Translations under genes and position numbers: made by a program
Shown: in pieces, positions 8,783 through 17,759 of the stretch
Numbering within the stretch: the first letter of the stretch is position 1
Layout of the letters: each line of letters begins with the position of its first letter
From: Bradyrhizobium sp. U87765 SZCCT0048
Lineage (GTDB): Bacteria; Pseudomonadota; Alphaproteobacteria; Rhizobiales; Xanthobacteraceae
Length of the DNA stretch: 64,000 nucleotides
Assembly (NCBI RefSeq): GCF_018131225.1
Contig: NZ_JAFCMM010000002.1
Coordinates: 868,001 to 932,000, forward strand
Direction of reading: 5' to 3'
Notes under the pieces: model-generated
What the model was told of the DNA's origin: nothing
Database searches by the model: none
Seen by the model: only the letters and a program-made list of their open reading frames with translations

Positions 8783-9280
8783 TCAACCGGCCCGCTCCGC
8801 CGTCTTGCGGCCGCTGCGCAGGCCGTTCGCGGCACGCTTGAGCTTGTTGCGCAGCGTCGAGAGGCCAGCGACATCGAGGCCGGCCGCGCACATCAGTGCC
8901 GCCGGGATCTCCCGCGCCTTCTCGCGGAACGCGCGCCCTTTATCGGTCAGCGACACGCGCACGACGCGTTCGTCGCCGGTGTCTCGGCGGCGCTCGATCC
9001 AGCCGGCAGCTTCCATCCGTTTCAGCAGCGGCGTCAAGGTGCCGCTGTCGAGAAACAGCGGTTCACCCAGTTGCTTCACGGTGCGATCGTCCTGCTCCCA
9101 CAACTGCAGCAGCACGAGGTATTGCGGGTAGGTCAGTCCCTGCGGCTCCAGGAACGGCTTGTAGGCCTGGGTGAAAGCGTGGCCGGCGGCATAGACCGCG
9201 AAGCACAGCTGGTTGTCCAGCATCTGCTCCGGCGGCACGCTGGCCGCCGCAACCTTTTTCCTGGTCGAGGGCTTGTTCAA
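8783..9280 (-). CDS. ohrR: OhrR, organic hydroperoxide-sensing MarR-family repressor
   Basis: 165-residue winged-helix repressor. The start is taken as TTG at 9280 because AGGAG lies about 10 bases upstream and no ATG with a site is available; an internal ATG (residue 20, MLDNQLCF) would leave the sensing cysteine almost at the N-terminus. The motif LDNQLCFAVYAAGHAF puts the peroxide-reactive Cys at 26, and a second Cys at 131 (ALMCAAG) makes it a 2-Cys OhrR. It is divergent from ohr, its classical target. Confidence 0.92.
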   Translation of the reverse strand: MNKPSTRKKVAAASVPPEQMLDNQLCFAVYAAGHAFTQAYKPFLEPQGLTYPQYLVLLQLWEQDDRTVKQLGEPLFLDSGTLTPLLKRMEAAGWIERRRDTGDERVVRVSLTDKGRAFREKAREIPAALMCAAGLDVAGLSTLRNKLKRAANGLRSGRKTAERAG

Positions 9281-9360
9281 CGATCTGGCTCCTGGAGGCG
9301 GACAGCCTGCGCGATTCGAACCGGCAGGTCCAACGTTGCCCCTCTTGACAGAATATAGGA

Positions 9361-9390
9361 CGCAATTAGATTGCGCACAATGCAATTGCG
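9361..9390. promoter_or_regulatory. Candidate OhrR operator between ohrR and ohr
   Basis: Two dyads sit in the divergent gap: CGCAAT-N3-ATTGCG (9361-9375) and GCAATTGC (9382-9389). Known OhrR operators are CAATT/AATTG-rich inverted repeats between the two genes, and both dyads share the CAAT/ATTG core. The site lies about 55-85 bases upstream of ohr. Binding is inferred from position and core sequence. Confidence 0.6.
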
Positions 9391-9444
9391 GCCGAAGGCC
9401 TGTTGCAGGCGATTTCAGCTTCCTCCCAGCCAAGGACGTCTCCC

Positions 9445-9870
9445 ATGTCTCTGCAGAAGGTGGTCTATCAGGCTCATGCCACGGCAACCGGCGGCCGCGA
9501 CGGCCGCGCCGTGTCCTCCGACAACGTGCTCGACGTGAAACTCGCGACGCCGCGCGAGATGGGCGGCGCCGGCGGCGTCGGCACCAATCCGGAGCAGCTG
9601 TTCGCGGCGGGCTATTCGGCCTGCTTCCTCGGCGCCCTCAAGTTCGTCGCGGGCCGCGAGAAGGTCGCGATCCCGGACACCACCACCGTCGAGGGCACGG
9701 TGGGCTTCGGCCCGGTCCCCAACGGCTTTGGCATCGAGGCCGAACTCAAGGTCACGATTCCCGGACTGCCGCACGACCAAGCGGAAGCGCTGGTGCACAA
9801 GGCCCATCAGGTGTGCCCGTATTCCAACGCCACGCGTAACAACATCGACGTCCGCCTCGTCGTCGCCTGA
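9445..9870 (+). CDS. ohr: Ohr organic hydroperoxide reductase
   Basis: 141-residue OsmC/Ohr-fold thiol peroxidase of the cytoplasm that reduces organic and fatty acid hydroperoxides with lipoylated proteins as electron source. The two catalytic cysteines are visible: Cys60 in AAGYSACFLGALK and Cys124 in HQVCPYSNATRNN. Full family length. It is divergent from ohrR, with paired dyads between them. Confidence 0.96.
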   Translation: MSLQKVVYQAHATATGGRDGRAVSSDNVLDVKLATPREMGGAGGVGTNPEQLFAAGYSACFLGALKFVAGREKVAIPDTTTVEGTVGFGPVPNGFGIEAELKVTIPGLPHDQAEALVHKAHQVCPYSNATRNNIDVRLVVA

Positions 9871-9989
9871 CGGGACCGGCAATCCCGCACATGGCCGGGC
9901 CTTGCGCTCCGCCATGTGCGCTGCGGCCCATTTCATCGCTCGCGGAAATGATCTAGCGTTCCCCGAAAGACAGCATCGGGAGAAACGCC

Positions 9990-10991
9990 ATGGCCGCCAC
10001 CGTCAACCGCCAGATTCTGCTGGTCGAGAAGCCCGCCGGCAAGCTTGGGCAAGAACATTTCCGCCTCGCGGAAGGCGCGATCCCCGAACCGAAGGACGGC
10101 GAAGTCCTGCTGCGTGTGCGCTTCATTTCCCTCGACGCCGCCAACCGCGCCTGGATGCATGGCGCGACCTACCGCTCGGCGGTGGAGGCCAACACGGTGA
10201 TGGCCGGCGGCGGCATCGCCGAAGTCATTCGCTCGAATGACCCGAACTTTGCTCCCGGCGACATCGTGTTCGGCGACACCGGCTGGCAAGACTACGCCGT
10301 CGTGCGCGGCAAGCATCTCACCAAGATGCCGAAGATCGAGCCGCTAACCTATCTTCTCAGCGTTTACGGCATCGCGGGCCTCACCGCCTATTTCGGCCTG
10401 CTCAATGTCGGCCGCCCGAAAGCCGGCGAGACCGTGGTGGTCTCCGCCGCCGCCGGATCGGTCGGATCGATCGTCGGCCAGATCGCCCGGATCAAGGGGT
10501 GCCGTGTCGTCGGCATCGCCGGTGGCACCGAGAAATGCCAATGGCTGACCGGCGAACTCGGCTTCGACGCGGCCGTCGACTACAAGTCCGGCCCCGTTTT
10601 CAAGCAGCTCAAGACCGCAGCTCCCAACGGCATCGACGTGTATTTCGACAATGTCGGCGGCGACATTCTCGAGGCCTGCCTGCCCCAGATGAACCTGTTC
10701 GGCCGCATCGCATGTTGCGGCGCCGTCTCGCAGTATGACGGCGCTCCGTCGGTCCACGGACCGCGCGGCGTCCCCGGCCTGATCGTGGTGAAGCGCCTGA
10801 CCATGCAGGGCTTCATTGTGATGGATTATGACAACCAGCGTGGCGAAGCCCTTGCCGAGTTGCAATCCTGGGTCGCCTCCGGCCAGCTCAAGGTCCAGGA
10901 AGACGTCATCTCTGGCCTCGAAAACACGCCCCAGGCGCTGATCGGCCTTCTGGCCGGCGACAACCGCGGCAAGCGCATGGTCAGGCTCTGA
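9990..10991 (+). CDS. NADP-dependent medium-chain oxidoreductase (CurA / leukotriene B4 dehydrogenase-like)
   Basis: 333-residue zinc-independent MDR enzyme that reduces activated double bonds with NADPH. The N-terminal GroES-like domain contains RVRFISLDAANRAWM. The Rossmann part has VVSAAAGSVGSIVGQIARIKG, the AxxGxxG NADP-binding loop, then YFDNVGGDILEACLP and the family-typical substrate loop near the C-terminus. No zinc ligands are seen. It stands alone 119 bases after ohr; co-induction by electrophile or peroxide stress is possible but not shown. Confidence 0.9.
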   Translation: MAATVNRQILLVEKPAGKLGQEHFRLAEGAIPEPKDGEVLLRVRFISLDAANRAWMHGATYRSAVEANTVMAGGGIAEVIRSNDPNFAPGDIVFGDTGWQDYAVVRGKHLTKMPKIEPLTYLLSVYGIAGLTAYFGLLNVGRPKAGETVVVSAAAGSVGSIVGQIARIKGCRVVGIAGGTEKCQWLTGELGFDAAVDYKSGPVFKQLKTAAPNGIDVYFDNVGGDILEACLPQMNLFGRIACCGAVSQYDGAPSVHGPRGVPGLIVVKRLTMQGFIVMDYDNQRGEALAELQSWVASGQLKVQEDVISGLENTPQALIGLLAGDNRGKRMVRL

Positions 10992-11178
10992 CACGGCCGC
11001 GCCGTTCATCATCCTGTCAGCGACGACAGCTGGATGACGATCGCGCAACCGCTCGGTGAATGGCGCGATCCGCAGGCAATCGCCGCCGCATCCCCTAGCA
11101 ATTTGAATGGAGCGGCGGCAGACTGGCGTTGTGATCGACCGATCTGATCGGCGGACGGCGTTCTGAGCGAGGGAAGCG

Positions 11179-13086
11179 ATGACCACGACCCATGCCGACA
11201 CTTCGCAAAGTCGCAATGGCCTGCCGCTCGCGGCGACCCTCGGTGCCCTCGGCGTGGTCTACGGCGACATCGGCACCAGCCCTCTCTACGCTCTCAAGGA
11301 AGCCGCCAAGGCGGCGGCGCATGGCGGCCCGCTCGCCCCCGACGCCGTCCTCGGCGTCGCCTCGCTGATCCTCTGGGCGCTGATCACCATCATCTCTCTC
11401 AAGTACGCGCTGCTGATCCTGCGCGCCGATAATCGCGGTGAAGGCGGCATCGTCGCACTGCTGGCGCTGCTGTCGGCGCGCAACGCCCGGCCAGGAACCT
11501 GGCGTGCCCATCTCCTGCTGGTCGGTCTCGTCGGCGCGGCGCTTCTCTATGGCGATGGCGCGATCACGCCGGCCATCTCGGTGCTCAGCGCTGTCGAAGG
11601 CCTCAAGGTCGACGCACCGTCGCTCGCCCCGGCCGTCGTGCCCCTGACGGTCGTCATCCTGATCGGCCTGTTCATCATGCAGAAGAAAGGCACTGGCTTC
11701 ATCGGCGGCATCTTCGGACCGGTGATGCTGTGCTGGTTCTTTGCCATCGGCCTGCTCGGCATCTATGGTATCGCCCATTCGCCAGGCGTTCTGGTCGCGC
11801 TCAGCCCGTACTATGCCGTCGACTTCCTGCTGCATCAGGATTTCCACATCAGCTTCGCCATTCTCGGCGCCGCGTTTCTGGCGGTGACTGGCGGCGAGGC
11901 GATGTATGCCGACATGGGCCATTTCGGCCGCATGCCCATCCGCCTCGCCTGGTTCGCAATCGCGCTGCCGGCGCTCGTACTCAACTATTTCGGCCAGGCC
12001 GGACTGCTGATTTCCGATCCGACCGCCATCGACAATCCGTTCTACCAGCTGTCGCCGGACTGGGCGCACTACCCGCTGGTGGCGTTCGCGACGCTTGCCA
12101 CGGTCATCGCGTCGCAGGCGATCATTTCCGGCGCGTTCTCGCTGACCCAGCAATCGATTCAACTGGGCTTCCTGCCCCGGATGCAGATCCGCCACACCGC
12201 GAGCCACGAGATCGGCCAGATCTATGTGCCGCTGGTGAACTGGCTGCTCGCGGCTGCGACCCTCGGCGCCGTGCTTGGCTTTGGCACGTCGGATGCGCTG
12301 GCCGGCGCCTACGGCATCGCCGTGTCGCTGCTGATGGCGATCACCACGCTGCTGGCGGCACTGGTCGCGATCCAGTGGGGCTACCCGCCGATCATCGTCA
12401 TTGCCGTCAACGGCTTCTTCTTCGTCATCGACTGCATTTTCTTCGCCGCCAATGGCACCAAGCTGTTCGAGGGCGGCTGGTTCCCGCTGTTGCTGGCTGG
12501 CGCCGTCGCCTTCCTGATGCTGACCTGGCGCAGCGGCGTGCGCCTCGTCGAAGCGGCCCGCGCCAAACTGCGCCAGCCGGAAGAGGAACTGATCGAAACC
12601 GCCGTCAGCAAGTGCCAGGCGCGCCTGCCGGGCGCCGCGGTCTTTCTGGCGTCCTCACCTCACGGCGTGCCGCTGGCGCTGACGCAGTTCGTCAAGCACA
12701 ACCATGCGCTGCATGAGCGGGTGCTGATCGTCACCGTGCTGATCGAGGAAGCGCCCCGAATCCCCGACGCCGAACGGGTCGAGATCGTCGAAATCGTGCC
12801 GGGCATCACCCGCGTGATCCTGCACTTCGGCTTCATGCAATACCCGACCATTTCCGAAGGTCTCGATCTCGCCTGCCGGCAAGGCAAACTGCCGGGCCTC
12901 GATCTCGACGACGTCAGCTACTACATCGGCCGCGAGACCATCATCCCCACCGAGAAAGTCGCCGGCATGGCGGTGTGGCGCGAAAGCGTGTTCGCGTTCC
13001 TGCAGCGCAATGCCGAACGCTCGGCTGCGTTCTTCGGCGTCCCGACCAAGCAGGTGGTCGAGTTCGGCACCGAGATCGAGATCTAG
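11179..13086 (+). CDS. kup: Kup low-affinity potassium:proton symporter
   Basis: 635-residue inner-membrane K+ uptake protein. It opens with the Kup hallmark LAATLGALGVVYGDIGTSPLY, followed by about 12 helices (DGAITPAISVLSAVEGL, GGEAMYADMGHFG) and a C-terminal cytosolic region. GAGGGAAG precedes the ATG. A short dyad CCGATC-T-GATCGG lies at 11139-11151, 28 bases before the start. The N-terminus is complete and the length is normal for the family. Confidence 0.96.
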   Translation: MTTTHADTSQSRNGLPLAATLGALGVVYGDIGTSPLYALKEAAKAAAHGGPLAPDAVLGVASLILWALITIISLKYALLILRADNRGEGGIVALLALLSARNARPGTWRAHLLLVGLVGAALLYGDGAITPAISVLSAVEGLKVDAPSLAPAVVPLTVVILIGLFIMQKKGTGFIGGIFGPVMLCWFFAIGLLGIYGIAHSPGVLVALSPYYAVDFLLHQDFHISFAILGAAFLAVTGGEAMYADMGHFGRMPIRLAWFAIALPALVLNYFGQAGLLISDPTAIDNPFYQLSPDWAHYPLVAFATLATVIASQAIISGAFSLTQQSIQLGFLPRMQIRHTASHEIGQIYVPLVNWLLAAATLGAVLGFGTSDALAGAYGIAVSLLMAITTLLAALVAIQWGYPPIIVIAVNGFFFVIDCIFFAANGTKLFEGGWFPLLLAGAVAFLMLTWRSGVRLVEAARAKLRQPEEELIETAVSKCQARLPGAAVFLASSPHGVPLALTQFVKHNHALHERVLIVTVLIEEAPRIPDAERVEIVEIVPGITRVILHFGFMQYPTISEGLDLACRQGKLPGLDLDDVSYYIGRETIIPTEKVAGMAVWRESVFAFLQRNAERSAAFFGVPTKQVVEFGTEIEI

Positions 13087-13124
13087 CCCGATCGAGATCT
13101 CGCCCGGCGCCTGACGCGCAAACG

Positions 13125-13195
13125 GTTAACCATCGCGCCGGATGCGGCCGGCGTGCGCTGCTTGCCGCCGGGCTACAATTTTCATCAATTGAAAA
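13125..13195 (+). promoter_or_regulatory. Possible regulatory sites upstream of the GGDEF pair
   Basis: The 246-base gap after kup contains TTAACCAT near 13125, which matches a CtrA half-site, and an A/T-rich dyad TTTTCA-N5-TGAAAA at 13179-13195. Both stand out against the GC-rich surroundings. No second CtrA half-site at the expected spacing was found, so the assignment is weak. Confidence 0.25.
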
Positions 13196-13332
13196 CCACT
13201 GCCACGCCTTCAGGCAACTGGTCAGGCTTTCTTAAAAGCTGGACCGACATGATGGAACCGGTACTTCCGAACCATCGGATGTCCCGGTTCGCGGCAACGA
13301 CCGTCGGACCGACAGGTGACAGGGCGGCGATC

Positions 13333-14523
13333 ATGCAGTTGAGTGCGCAGACACTCCAAATCGTGTTTCTTGCGAACTTCATCGCGCTCGCCGTGGTGTG
13401 GGGGTATGTCGCGCATAGCTATCCCAGCCTGATCCCCGCAAAATTCTGGGCTGCTTCGACCTTCGTCGCCACCGCCAGCGCGCTGGTGTCGCTGCTGCGC
13501 CCGGTCATGGATCCGGTGTTTCCGGTCGTCGTCGGCAACAGCATGATGCTGCTGGCGTGCTGCCTCGCCTGGGCCGGCATCCGCCAGTTCTACGGCCTGT
13601 CGATGCCGGTGCGCTCCAGTGCCGCCGTCATCGCGGCCGCAGCAGTGCTGTTGACCGTGCTCACCGTGGTGTACGACGACATCAACCTTCGGATCGCCGT
13701 GTTCTCCGCCGCCGAATGCATCCCGCTTGGCCTTGCGCTGCGCGACCTGCGCACGCGGCCGAGCGCACACAAAAGCCCGGGCGCCGACCTCGCCAGCGGC
13801 ATGCTCGCCTGCATCATGCTGATTCACGCCGTGCGTTCGGTATGCAGCCTGCTCGGCTATGGCGGTCCGGTCTCCGTGAGCAACTTCAATGGCGTCCAGG
13901 CGGTTGCCTTCACACTGCTGATCTTCACGTCGATGATGGCCAACTTCGGGTTCGTCCTGATGGCGATCGACCGCCTGCGTGGCGAGGTCGCCGGCCTTGC
14001 CCTCGTCGACGACCTCACCGGCATCGCCAACCGCCGGCACTTCAGCCTGCGCCTCAAGGAAGCCTGCAGCCGCGCCGGCCGCCTCGACGAGCCGTTCGCG
14101 CTTCTGGTCATCGATCTCGACGGCTTCAAGGCGATCAACGACAGCCACGGCCACGGTGCCGGCGACGAATGCCTGCGCACTTTCACCCGCGTCGCCCAGA
14201 CGCATCTGCGCATCGGCGACATGCTGGCCCGCACCGGCGGCGACGAATTCGGCGTCATTCTACCCTCGACCAGCCTGAGCGAGGCGGCGCTGGTCGCGCG
14301 CAATCTGGTCAAGGCCTGCCGCAACAACGCCGTGCACTGGAACGGCCAGCAGCTTTCCCTCACCGCCAGCATCGGCATTGCGGTGTGGTCGGGAACCATC
14401 GCCGGCGATGTCCAGAAGCTGATCGCCGAAGCCGATCACGCATTGTATGTCGCCAAGAAACAGGGCCGCGACCGCCTCGCGGTGCACGAGCAGGTCGCCG
14501 CGCCCCTGCGCAAGAGCGCCTGA
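13333..14523 (+). CDS. Membrane-bound diguanylate cyclase (7TM-GGDEF), first of a tandem pair
   Basis: 396-residue protein: about seven hydrophobic segments in residues 1-205 (no sensor family I can name), then a GGDEF domain. The active site GGDEF is intact at 302-306 and the inhibitory RxxD (RIGD) lies five residues upstream, so active, product-inhibited c-di-GMP synthesis is expected. The start MQLSAQTLQ is chosen by alignment with the following paralogue, which begins MQLSVPT; the frame is open upstream, with ATGs at 13249/13252. Confidence 0.9.
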   Translation: MQLSAQTLQIVFLANFIALAVVWGYVAHSYPSLIPAKFWAASTFVATASALVSLLRPVMDPVFPVVVGNSMMLLACCLAWAGIRQFYGLSMPVRSSAAVIAAAAVLLTVLTVVYDDINLRIAVFSAAECIPLGLALRDLRTRPSAHKSPGADLASGMLACIMLIHAVRSVCSLLGYGGPVSVSNFNGVQAVAFTLLIFTSMMANFGFVLMAIDRLRGEVAGLALVDDLTGIANRRHFSLRLKEACSRAGRLDEPFALLVIDLDGFKAINDSHGHGAGDECLRTFTRVAQTHLRIGDMLARTGGDEFGVILPSTSLSEAALVARNLVKACRNNAVHWNGQQLSLTASIGIAVWSGTIAGDVQKLIAEADHALYVAKKQGRDRLAVHEQVAAPLRKSA

Positions 14524-14603
14524 TCCGGCCTCGCCAACCCCCATCGACCGCAACGCGGTCCATGACCGACAATTGGAGCGATCATCTTCACGAAGGAGTA
14601 GCC

Positions 14604-14642
14604 ATGCCCATTCCGCGCGGCGGACCGGTGAAGGAATGTTAA
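14604..14642 (+). CDS. Possible 12-residue leader peptide with a strong ribosome binding site
   Basis: ATG at 14604 is preceded by GAAGGAG at near-ideal spacing and opens MPIPRGGPVKEC followed by TAA. It lies in the gap between the two diguanylate cyclase genes. Its last codons contain AAGGAA, which could serve as binding site for a TTG at 14647 in frame with the second cyclase. The peptide resembles nothing I recognise; it could be a leader coupling translation, or a chance match. Confidence 0.35.
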   Translation: MPIPRGGPVKEC

Positions 14643-14739
14643 GCGCTTGAGCGCGACAGTGAGGCCGATATCGGGAACATCGCCGATGTCGGTCCACGGC
14701 AACGACCGCGGACGCCATCAAGAACGCGAGGCGCCGGTC

Positions 14740-15933
14740 ATGCAACTAAGTGTGCCGACGATTTATGTCGTCATCTTCGCCAACTTTCTCGCACTGAGCG
14801 TGGTCTGGCTGCACTTCACGCGCAGCTATCCCAACTTTGTCGCGGCCAGGTTCTGGACGGCATCGACCTCGATCGCCGCGCTCGGCGCAGCGTTCTCCTT
14901 CACCCGCGGCTTGATGAACCCCCTGTTGGCGATCCTCGTCGGCAACGGCATGCTGATCTTCGCCGCCGGCCTCGCCTGGATGGGCGTGCGGCGCTTCTAC
15001 GGCCAGCCGATCCCCTGGCGCAGCAGCATTGTCATCACCGCCATGTCGGTCTGCGCGCTCGGGGCGCTCACCGTCTTCTACGACGACATTCGCATGCGCA
15101 TCGCCGTCTATTCGATCGGCCAGTGCATTCCGCTGGCGATGGCCGCCGCCGAACTGCTGTCGCCGCGCGAGGGTCGCCGCAGCCCCGGCGCCAAGCTCGC
15201 CGCGGTGATGCTGATCCTGCTGTCCATCACCCATGGTCTACGCCTGCTGGTCAGCATGAGCCGGATCGACGGCGTGATCGCTCTCGTCGACTTCAACGGT
15301 TTCCAGGCGGCGTGCCTGCTGATCATGGTGTTCGCGGGGATGATGGCCAATTTCGGCTTCGTGCTGATGGCGATCGACCGCCTCCGCGCCGAAGTCGCCG
15401 ATCTCGCCCTGATCGACGACCTGACCGGCATCGCCAACCGCCGCCACTTCCTGGTTCGCCTGTCGGAATCCTGCGCCCGTGCCAGCCGCGCCAACGAGCC
15501 CTTCGCGCTGCTGACGCTGGACATCGACGGCTTCAAGGCGATCAACGACAGCTATGGGCACGCCGCCGGCGACGAATGCCTGCGGCTGTTCACCCGCACG
15601 GTGCAGTCGCGGCTGCGGGTGGACGATCTTTTCGCCCGCTCCGGCGGCGACGAATTCTGCGTCATCCTGCCGGCGACCAGCCTGAGCGACGCCGCGCTGG
15701 TGGCACGTAACCTGATCAAGGCCTGCCGCAAGATTCATGTCGCCTGGAACGGCCAGACGATCCCGCTGACCACCAGTGTCGGCATCGCCATCTGGTCCAG
15801 CGACGTCGGGCGGGATGCCCAGCAGTTGATTGCGGCGGCCGACAAGGCGCTGTACATCGCCAAGAAGCAGGGGCGCGATCGCCTCGCCGTGCATGAGGAA
15901 CTTCCCGCCCGGCTGCTGCGCGAGACCGCCTGA
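14740..15933 (+). CDS. Membrane-bound diguanylate cyclase (7TM-GGDEF), second of a tandem pair
   Basis: 397-residue paralogue of the preceding gene with the same layout: about seven hydrophobic segments, then GGDEF at residues 302-306, the same positions as in its neighbour, with RxxD (RVDD) upstream. The stretch MANFGFVLMAIDRLR is identical in both and LTGIANRRHF is shared. The start MQLSVPT is taken from the alignment; GAGG lies about 8 bases upstream. A TTG at 14647 would add 31 residues. Sensory N-termini differ more than the catalytic parts, suggesting duplication followed by a change of signal. Confidence 0.9.
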   Translation: MQLSVPTIYVVIFANFLALSVVWLHFTRSYPNFVAARFWTASTSIAALGAAFSFTRGLMNPLLAILVGNGMLIFAAGLAWMGVRRFYGQPIPWRSSIVITAMSVCALGALTVFYDDIRMRIAVYSIGQCIPLAMAAAELLSPREGRRSPGAKLAAVMLILLSITHGLRLLVSMSRIDGVIALVDFNGFQAACLLIMVFAGMMANFGFVLMAIDRLRAEVADLALIDDLTGIANRRHFLVRLSESCARASRANEPFALLTLDIDGFKAINDSYGHAAGDECLRLFTRTVQSRLRVDDLFARSGGDEFCVILPATSLSDAALVARNLIKACRKIHVAWNGQTIPLTTSVGIAIWSSDVGRDAQQLIAAADKALYIAKKQGRDRLAVHEELPARLLRETA

Positions 15934-15948
15934 AGACGAAGCGCCGCA

Positions 15949-16914
15949 TCAGCCCCGTGCGGCCTCGTACTCGGACGCCGTGCGCGCCACCAGATCAGCC
16001 ACCGACGGAACATCCCGCACGCCGGACGTCGCGTGGCCGGCGCTCCAGATGTCCCGCCAGCGTCTGGGCTGGCTCTCACGGGCACCGACATCGATATCCC
16101 GGGCAATATCGATCGCACCCCGCTCGGGAAGATTGTCCGGATCGAGGCCCGCCGCCGCGATCGACGGCCTGAGCATGTTGGTCTGCAGCCCGGTGAAGGC
16201 GCGCGTCAGCACGATATCGTCGGCTGTGCTCGCGACCAGCATGTCCTTGTAGCGGGCATCCGCCATGCTCTCCGCCGTCGCGATGAAGCGCGTGCCCATG
16301 TAAGCGAGATCGCAGCCCAGCACCTCCGCCGCGCGCAGCGCATGCCCGTCACCGACGCCTCCCGCCAGCACCAGCGGCCCGTCGAAGAATTGCCGCACGG
16401 CGCGGACGAACGCGAACGGATTGAGCCAGCCGGTCTGGCCTCCCGCCCCCGCCGTGAGCAGCACGAGGCCGTCGGCGCCCGCCGCCACCGCGCGCTCGGC
16501 ATGGCGGAGGCTGGCGACGTCGGCGAGCACCAGGGCGCCGGCGTCGTGGAGCGGACCGAGCACCGGCGCTGGCGAACCGACGCTGGTGATCACCAACTCC
16601 GGCTTGTGGCGCAGCAGCACCGCAAGATCGTCGGCCAGCCGCGGATTGGAGTTGTGGACGATGAGATTGGGGCACAGCGGTGCCGGCGCGTGCCCCCGCA
16701 CATCGGCAGCGCGCTGCAGGCGGCCATCGATATCGTGCAGCCATTGATCGAGCTGCTCGGCACTGCGGCAGTTGGCCGTCGGAAACGAGCCGACCACGCC
16801 ATTGTCGCAGGCCGCGGCGACGAGCTCGACGCCCGACACCAGAAACATCGGTGCGGCGATCAGCGGCAGGCGCAGACGGTCCGCGAAGCGCGAAAGCTTT
16901 CCGGTCAAGCGCAT
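15949..16914 (-). CDS. Nitronate monooxygenase (2-nitropropane dioxygenase family)
   Basis: 321-residue FMN-dependent TIM-barrel enzyme that oxidises alkyl nitronates. Visible motifs: LPLIAAPMFLVSG at the N-terminus, ADVASLRHAERAVAAGADGLVLLTAGAGGQTG and the phosphate-binding VLAGGVGDGHALRAAEVLGCDLAYMGTRF. Its ATG lies five bases after a perfect 13-bp hairpin. It is downstream of acetoacetate decarboxylase on the same strand and converges with the second GGDEF gene. The physiological substrate is unknown. Confidence 0.9.
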   Translation of the reverse strand: MRLTGKLSRFADRLRLPLIAAPMFLVSGVELVAAACDNGVVGSFPTANCRSAEQLDQWLHDIDGRLQRAADVRGHAPAPLCPNLIVHNSNPRLADDLAVLLRHKPELVITSVGSPAPVLGPLHDAGALVLADVASLRHAERAVAAGADGLVLLTAGAGGQTGWLNPFAFVRAVRQFFDGPLVLAGGVGDGHALRAAEVLGCDLAYMGTRFIATAESMADARYKDMLVASTADDIVLTRAFTGLQTNMLRPSIAAAGLDPDNLPERGAIDIARDIDVGARESQPRRWRDIWSAGHATSGVRDVPSVADLVARTASEYEAARG

Positions 16915-16919
16915 GTTCC

Positions 16920-16949
16920 CCAGACTCCGTGGATCGCCACGGAGTCTGG
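16920..16949 (-). promoter_or_regulatory. Perfect 13-bp hairpin directly in front of the nitronate monooxygenase start
   Basis: CCAGACTCCGTGG and CCACGGAGTCTGG flank a 4-base loop. On the minus strand the 3' arm ends at 16920 and is followed by GGAAC and the ATG, so the purine-rich ribosome binding region partly falls inside the stem. No T tract follows, so this looks less like a terminator for the upstream decarboxylase gene than like a translational control or mRNA-processing element (inference). Confidence 0.6.
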
Positions 16950-16985
16950 CACAGCCGGAGACGGATGCAAGCCGCCGTCGCCGCC

Positions 16986-17759
16986 CTATTCGGCAGCGTC
17001 GGCCAGTTCACCCGCCTGCTTGTTGTAGTCGAACACGACGCGGCCGTAGGGCAGAGTGAGATCGGCGAGGAAATGCCGCGCACCGATCACCTTGCGCACC
17101 GGGAAATCGGCCACCGGCGCGTTGACATGGGGCACCAGATGCAGCCGGCCAGGGCCAGCCCACGAGCCCTTGACCACGATATCGGTGAGGTTGATCGCAA
17201 CGAGCTGGCAAACCTCCGCCCGGCCGTCGACCCCCGGGATCAGCTTCAAGTTGATCTGGGTCTTTTCCAGCATGGCGCGCGTCGCCTCGCCACTGCCGGC
17301 CATCGCCTCGTGCTTGTAACCCATGGTGCCGACCGCCACCTGGGTGCCGGCATATTCCAGCGTGCCCGTCAGGGTGTCCTTGAAGACCTCGAGCTTGGGA
17401 TGGGCGTACTTCTTGGGAAAGCCCCAGATCTCGCGGCCCGCCGCGATCGGCGGATCATCGTCGAGATACATCTGCGAGACGAAGTTGACTTCCTCGCCGT
17501 TGAAGCGCGCGGGAATGACAAGACCGGATTCCGTATAGCTGCCGAAACCGGAGCTGTCCGGCATCTTGATCCATTCATAGTGCACGATCGGCCGCTCGAT
17601 CGGCTCCAGCGGTTCGGGCAGGCCGGCGCGGATCAGCTCCGGGTCGGTCTCGTAGGTTATGACCAGGAACTCGCGATTGACGAAGCGATAGGGACCGGCC
17701 GGGTAGCTCGGGCCGGCGGCCGGCATCGACGGAAGCTTCAGCACATCGTCCTTGCGCAT
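16986..17759 (-). CDS. adc: Acetoacetate decarboxylase
   Basis: 257-residue cytoplasmic enzyme converting acetoacetate to acetone and CO2 through a Schiff base on lysine. The motif REIWGFPKKYAHPKL holds the adjacent lysines 116-117, matching the catalytic pair of the family. YRFVNREFLVITYETDP and PARFNGEEVNFVSQMYLDD are also typical. It diverges from a patatin-like phospholipase. In related genomes this pair often accompanies 3-hydroxybutyrate dehydrogenase in polyhydroxybutyrate turnover; that gene is absent here. Confidence 0.93.
   Translation of the reverse strand: MRKDDVLKLPSMPAAGPSYPAGPYRFVNREFLVITYETDPELIRAGLPEPLEPIERPIVHYEWIKMPDSSGFGSYTESGLVIPARFNGEEVNFVSQMYLDDDPPIAAGREIWGFPKKYAHPKLEVFKDTLTGTLEYAGTQVAVGTMGYKHEAMAGSGEATRAMLEKTQINLKLIPGVDGRAEVCQLVAINLTDIVVKGSWAGPGRLHLVPHVNAPVADFPVRKVIGARHFLADLTLPYGRVVFDYNKQAGELADAAE

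Noticed and set aside
7634..9358. 574-residue plus-strand frame across the symporter and ohrR
   Set aside because: Charged low-information sequence opposite two well recognised minus-strand genes.
13075..13105. CGAGATCT / AGATCTCG stem over the kup stop codon as terminator
   Set aside because: Eight-bp stem without T tract and partly within the coding sequence; too weak to annotate.
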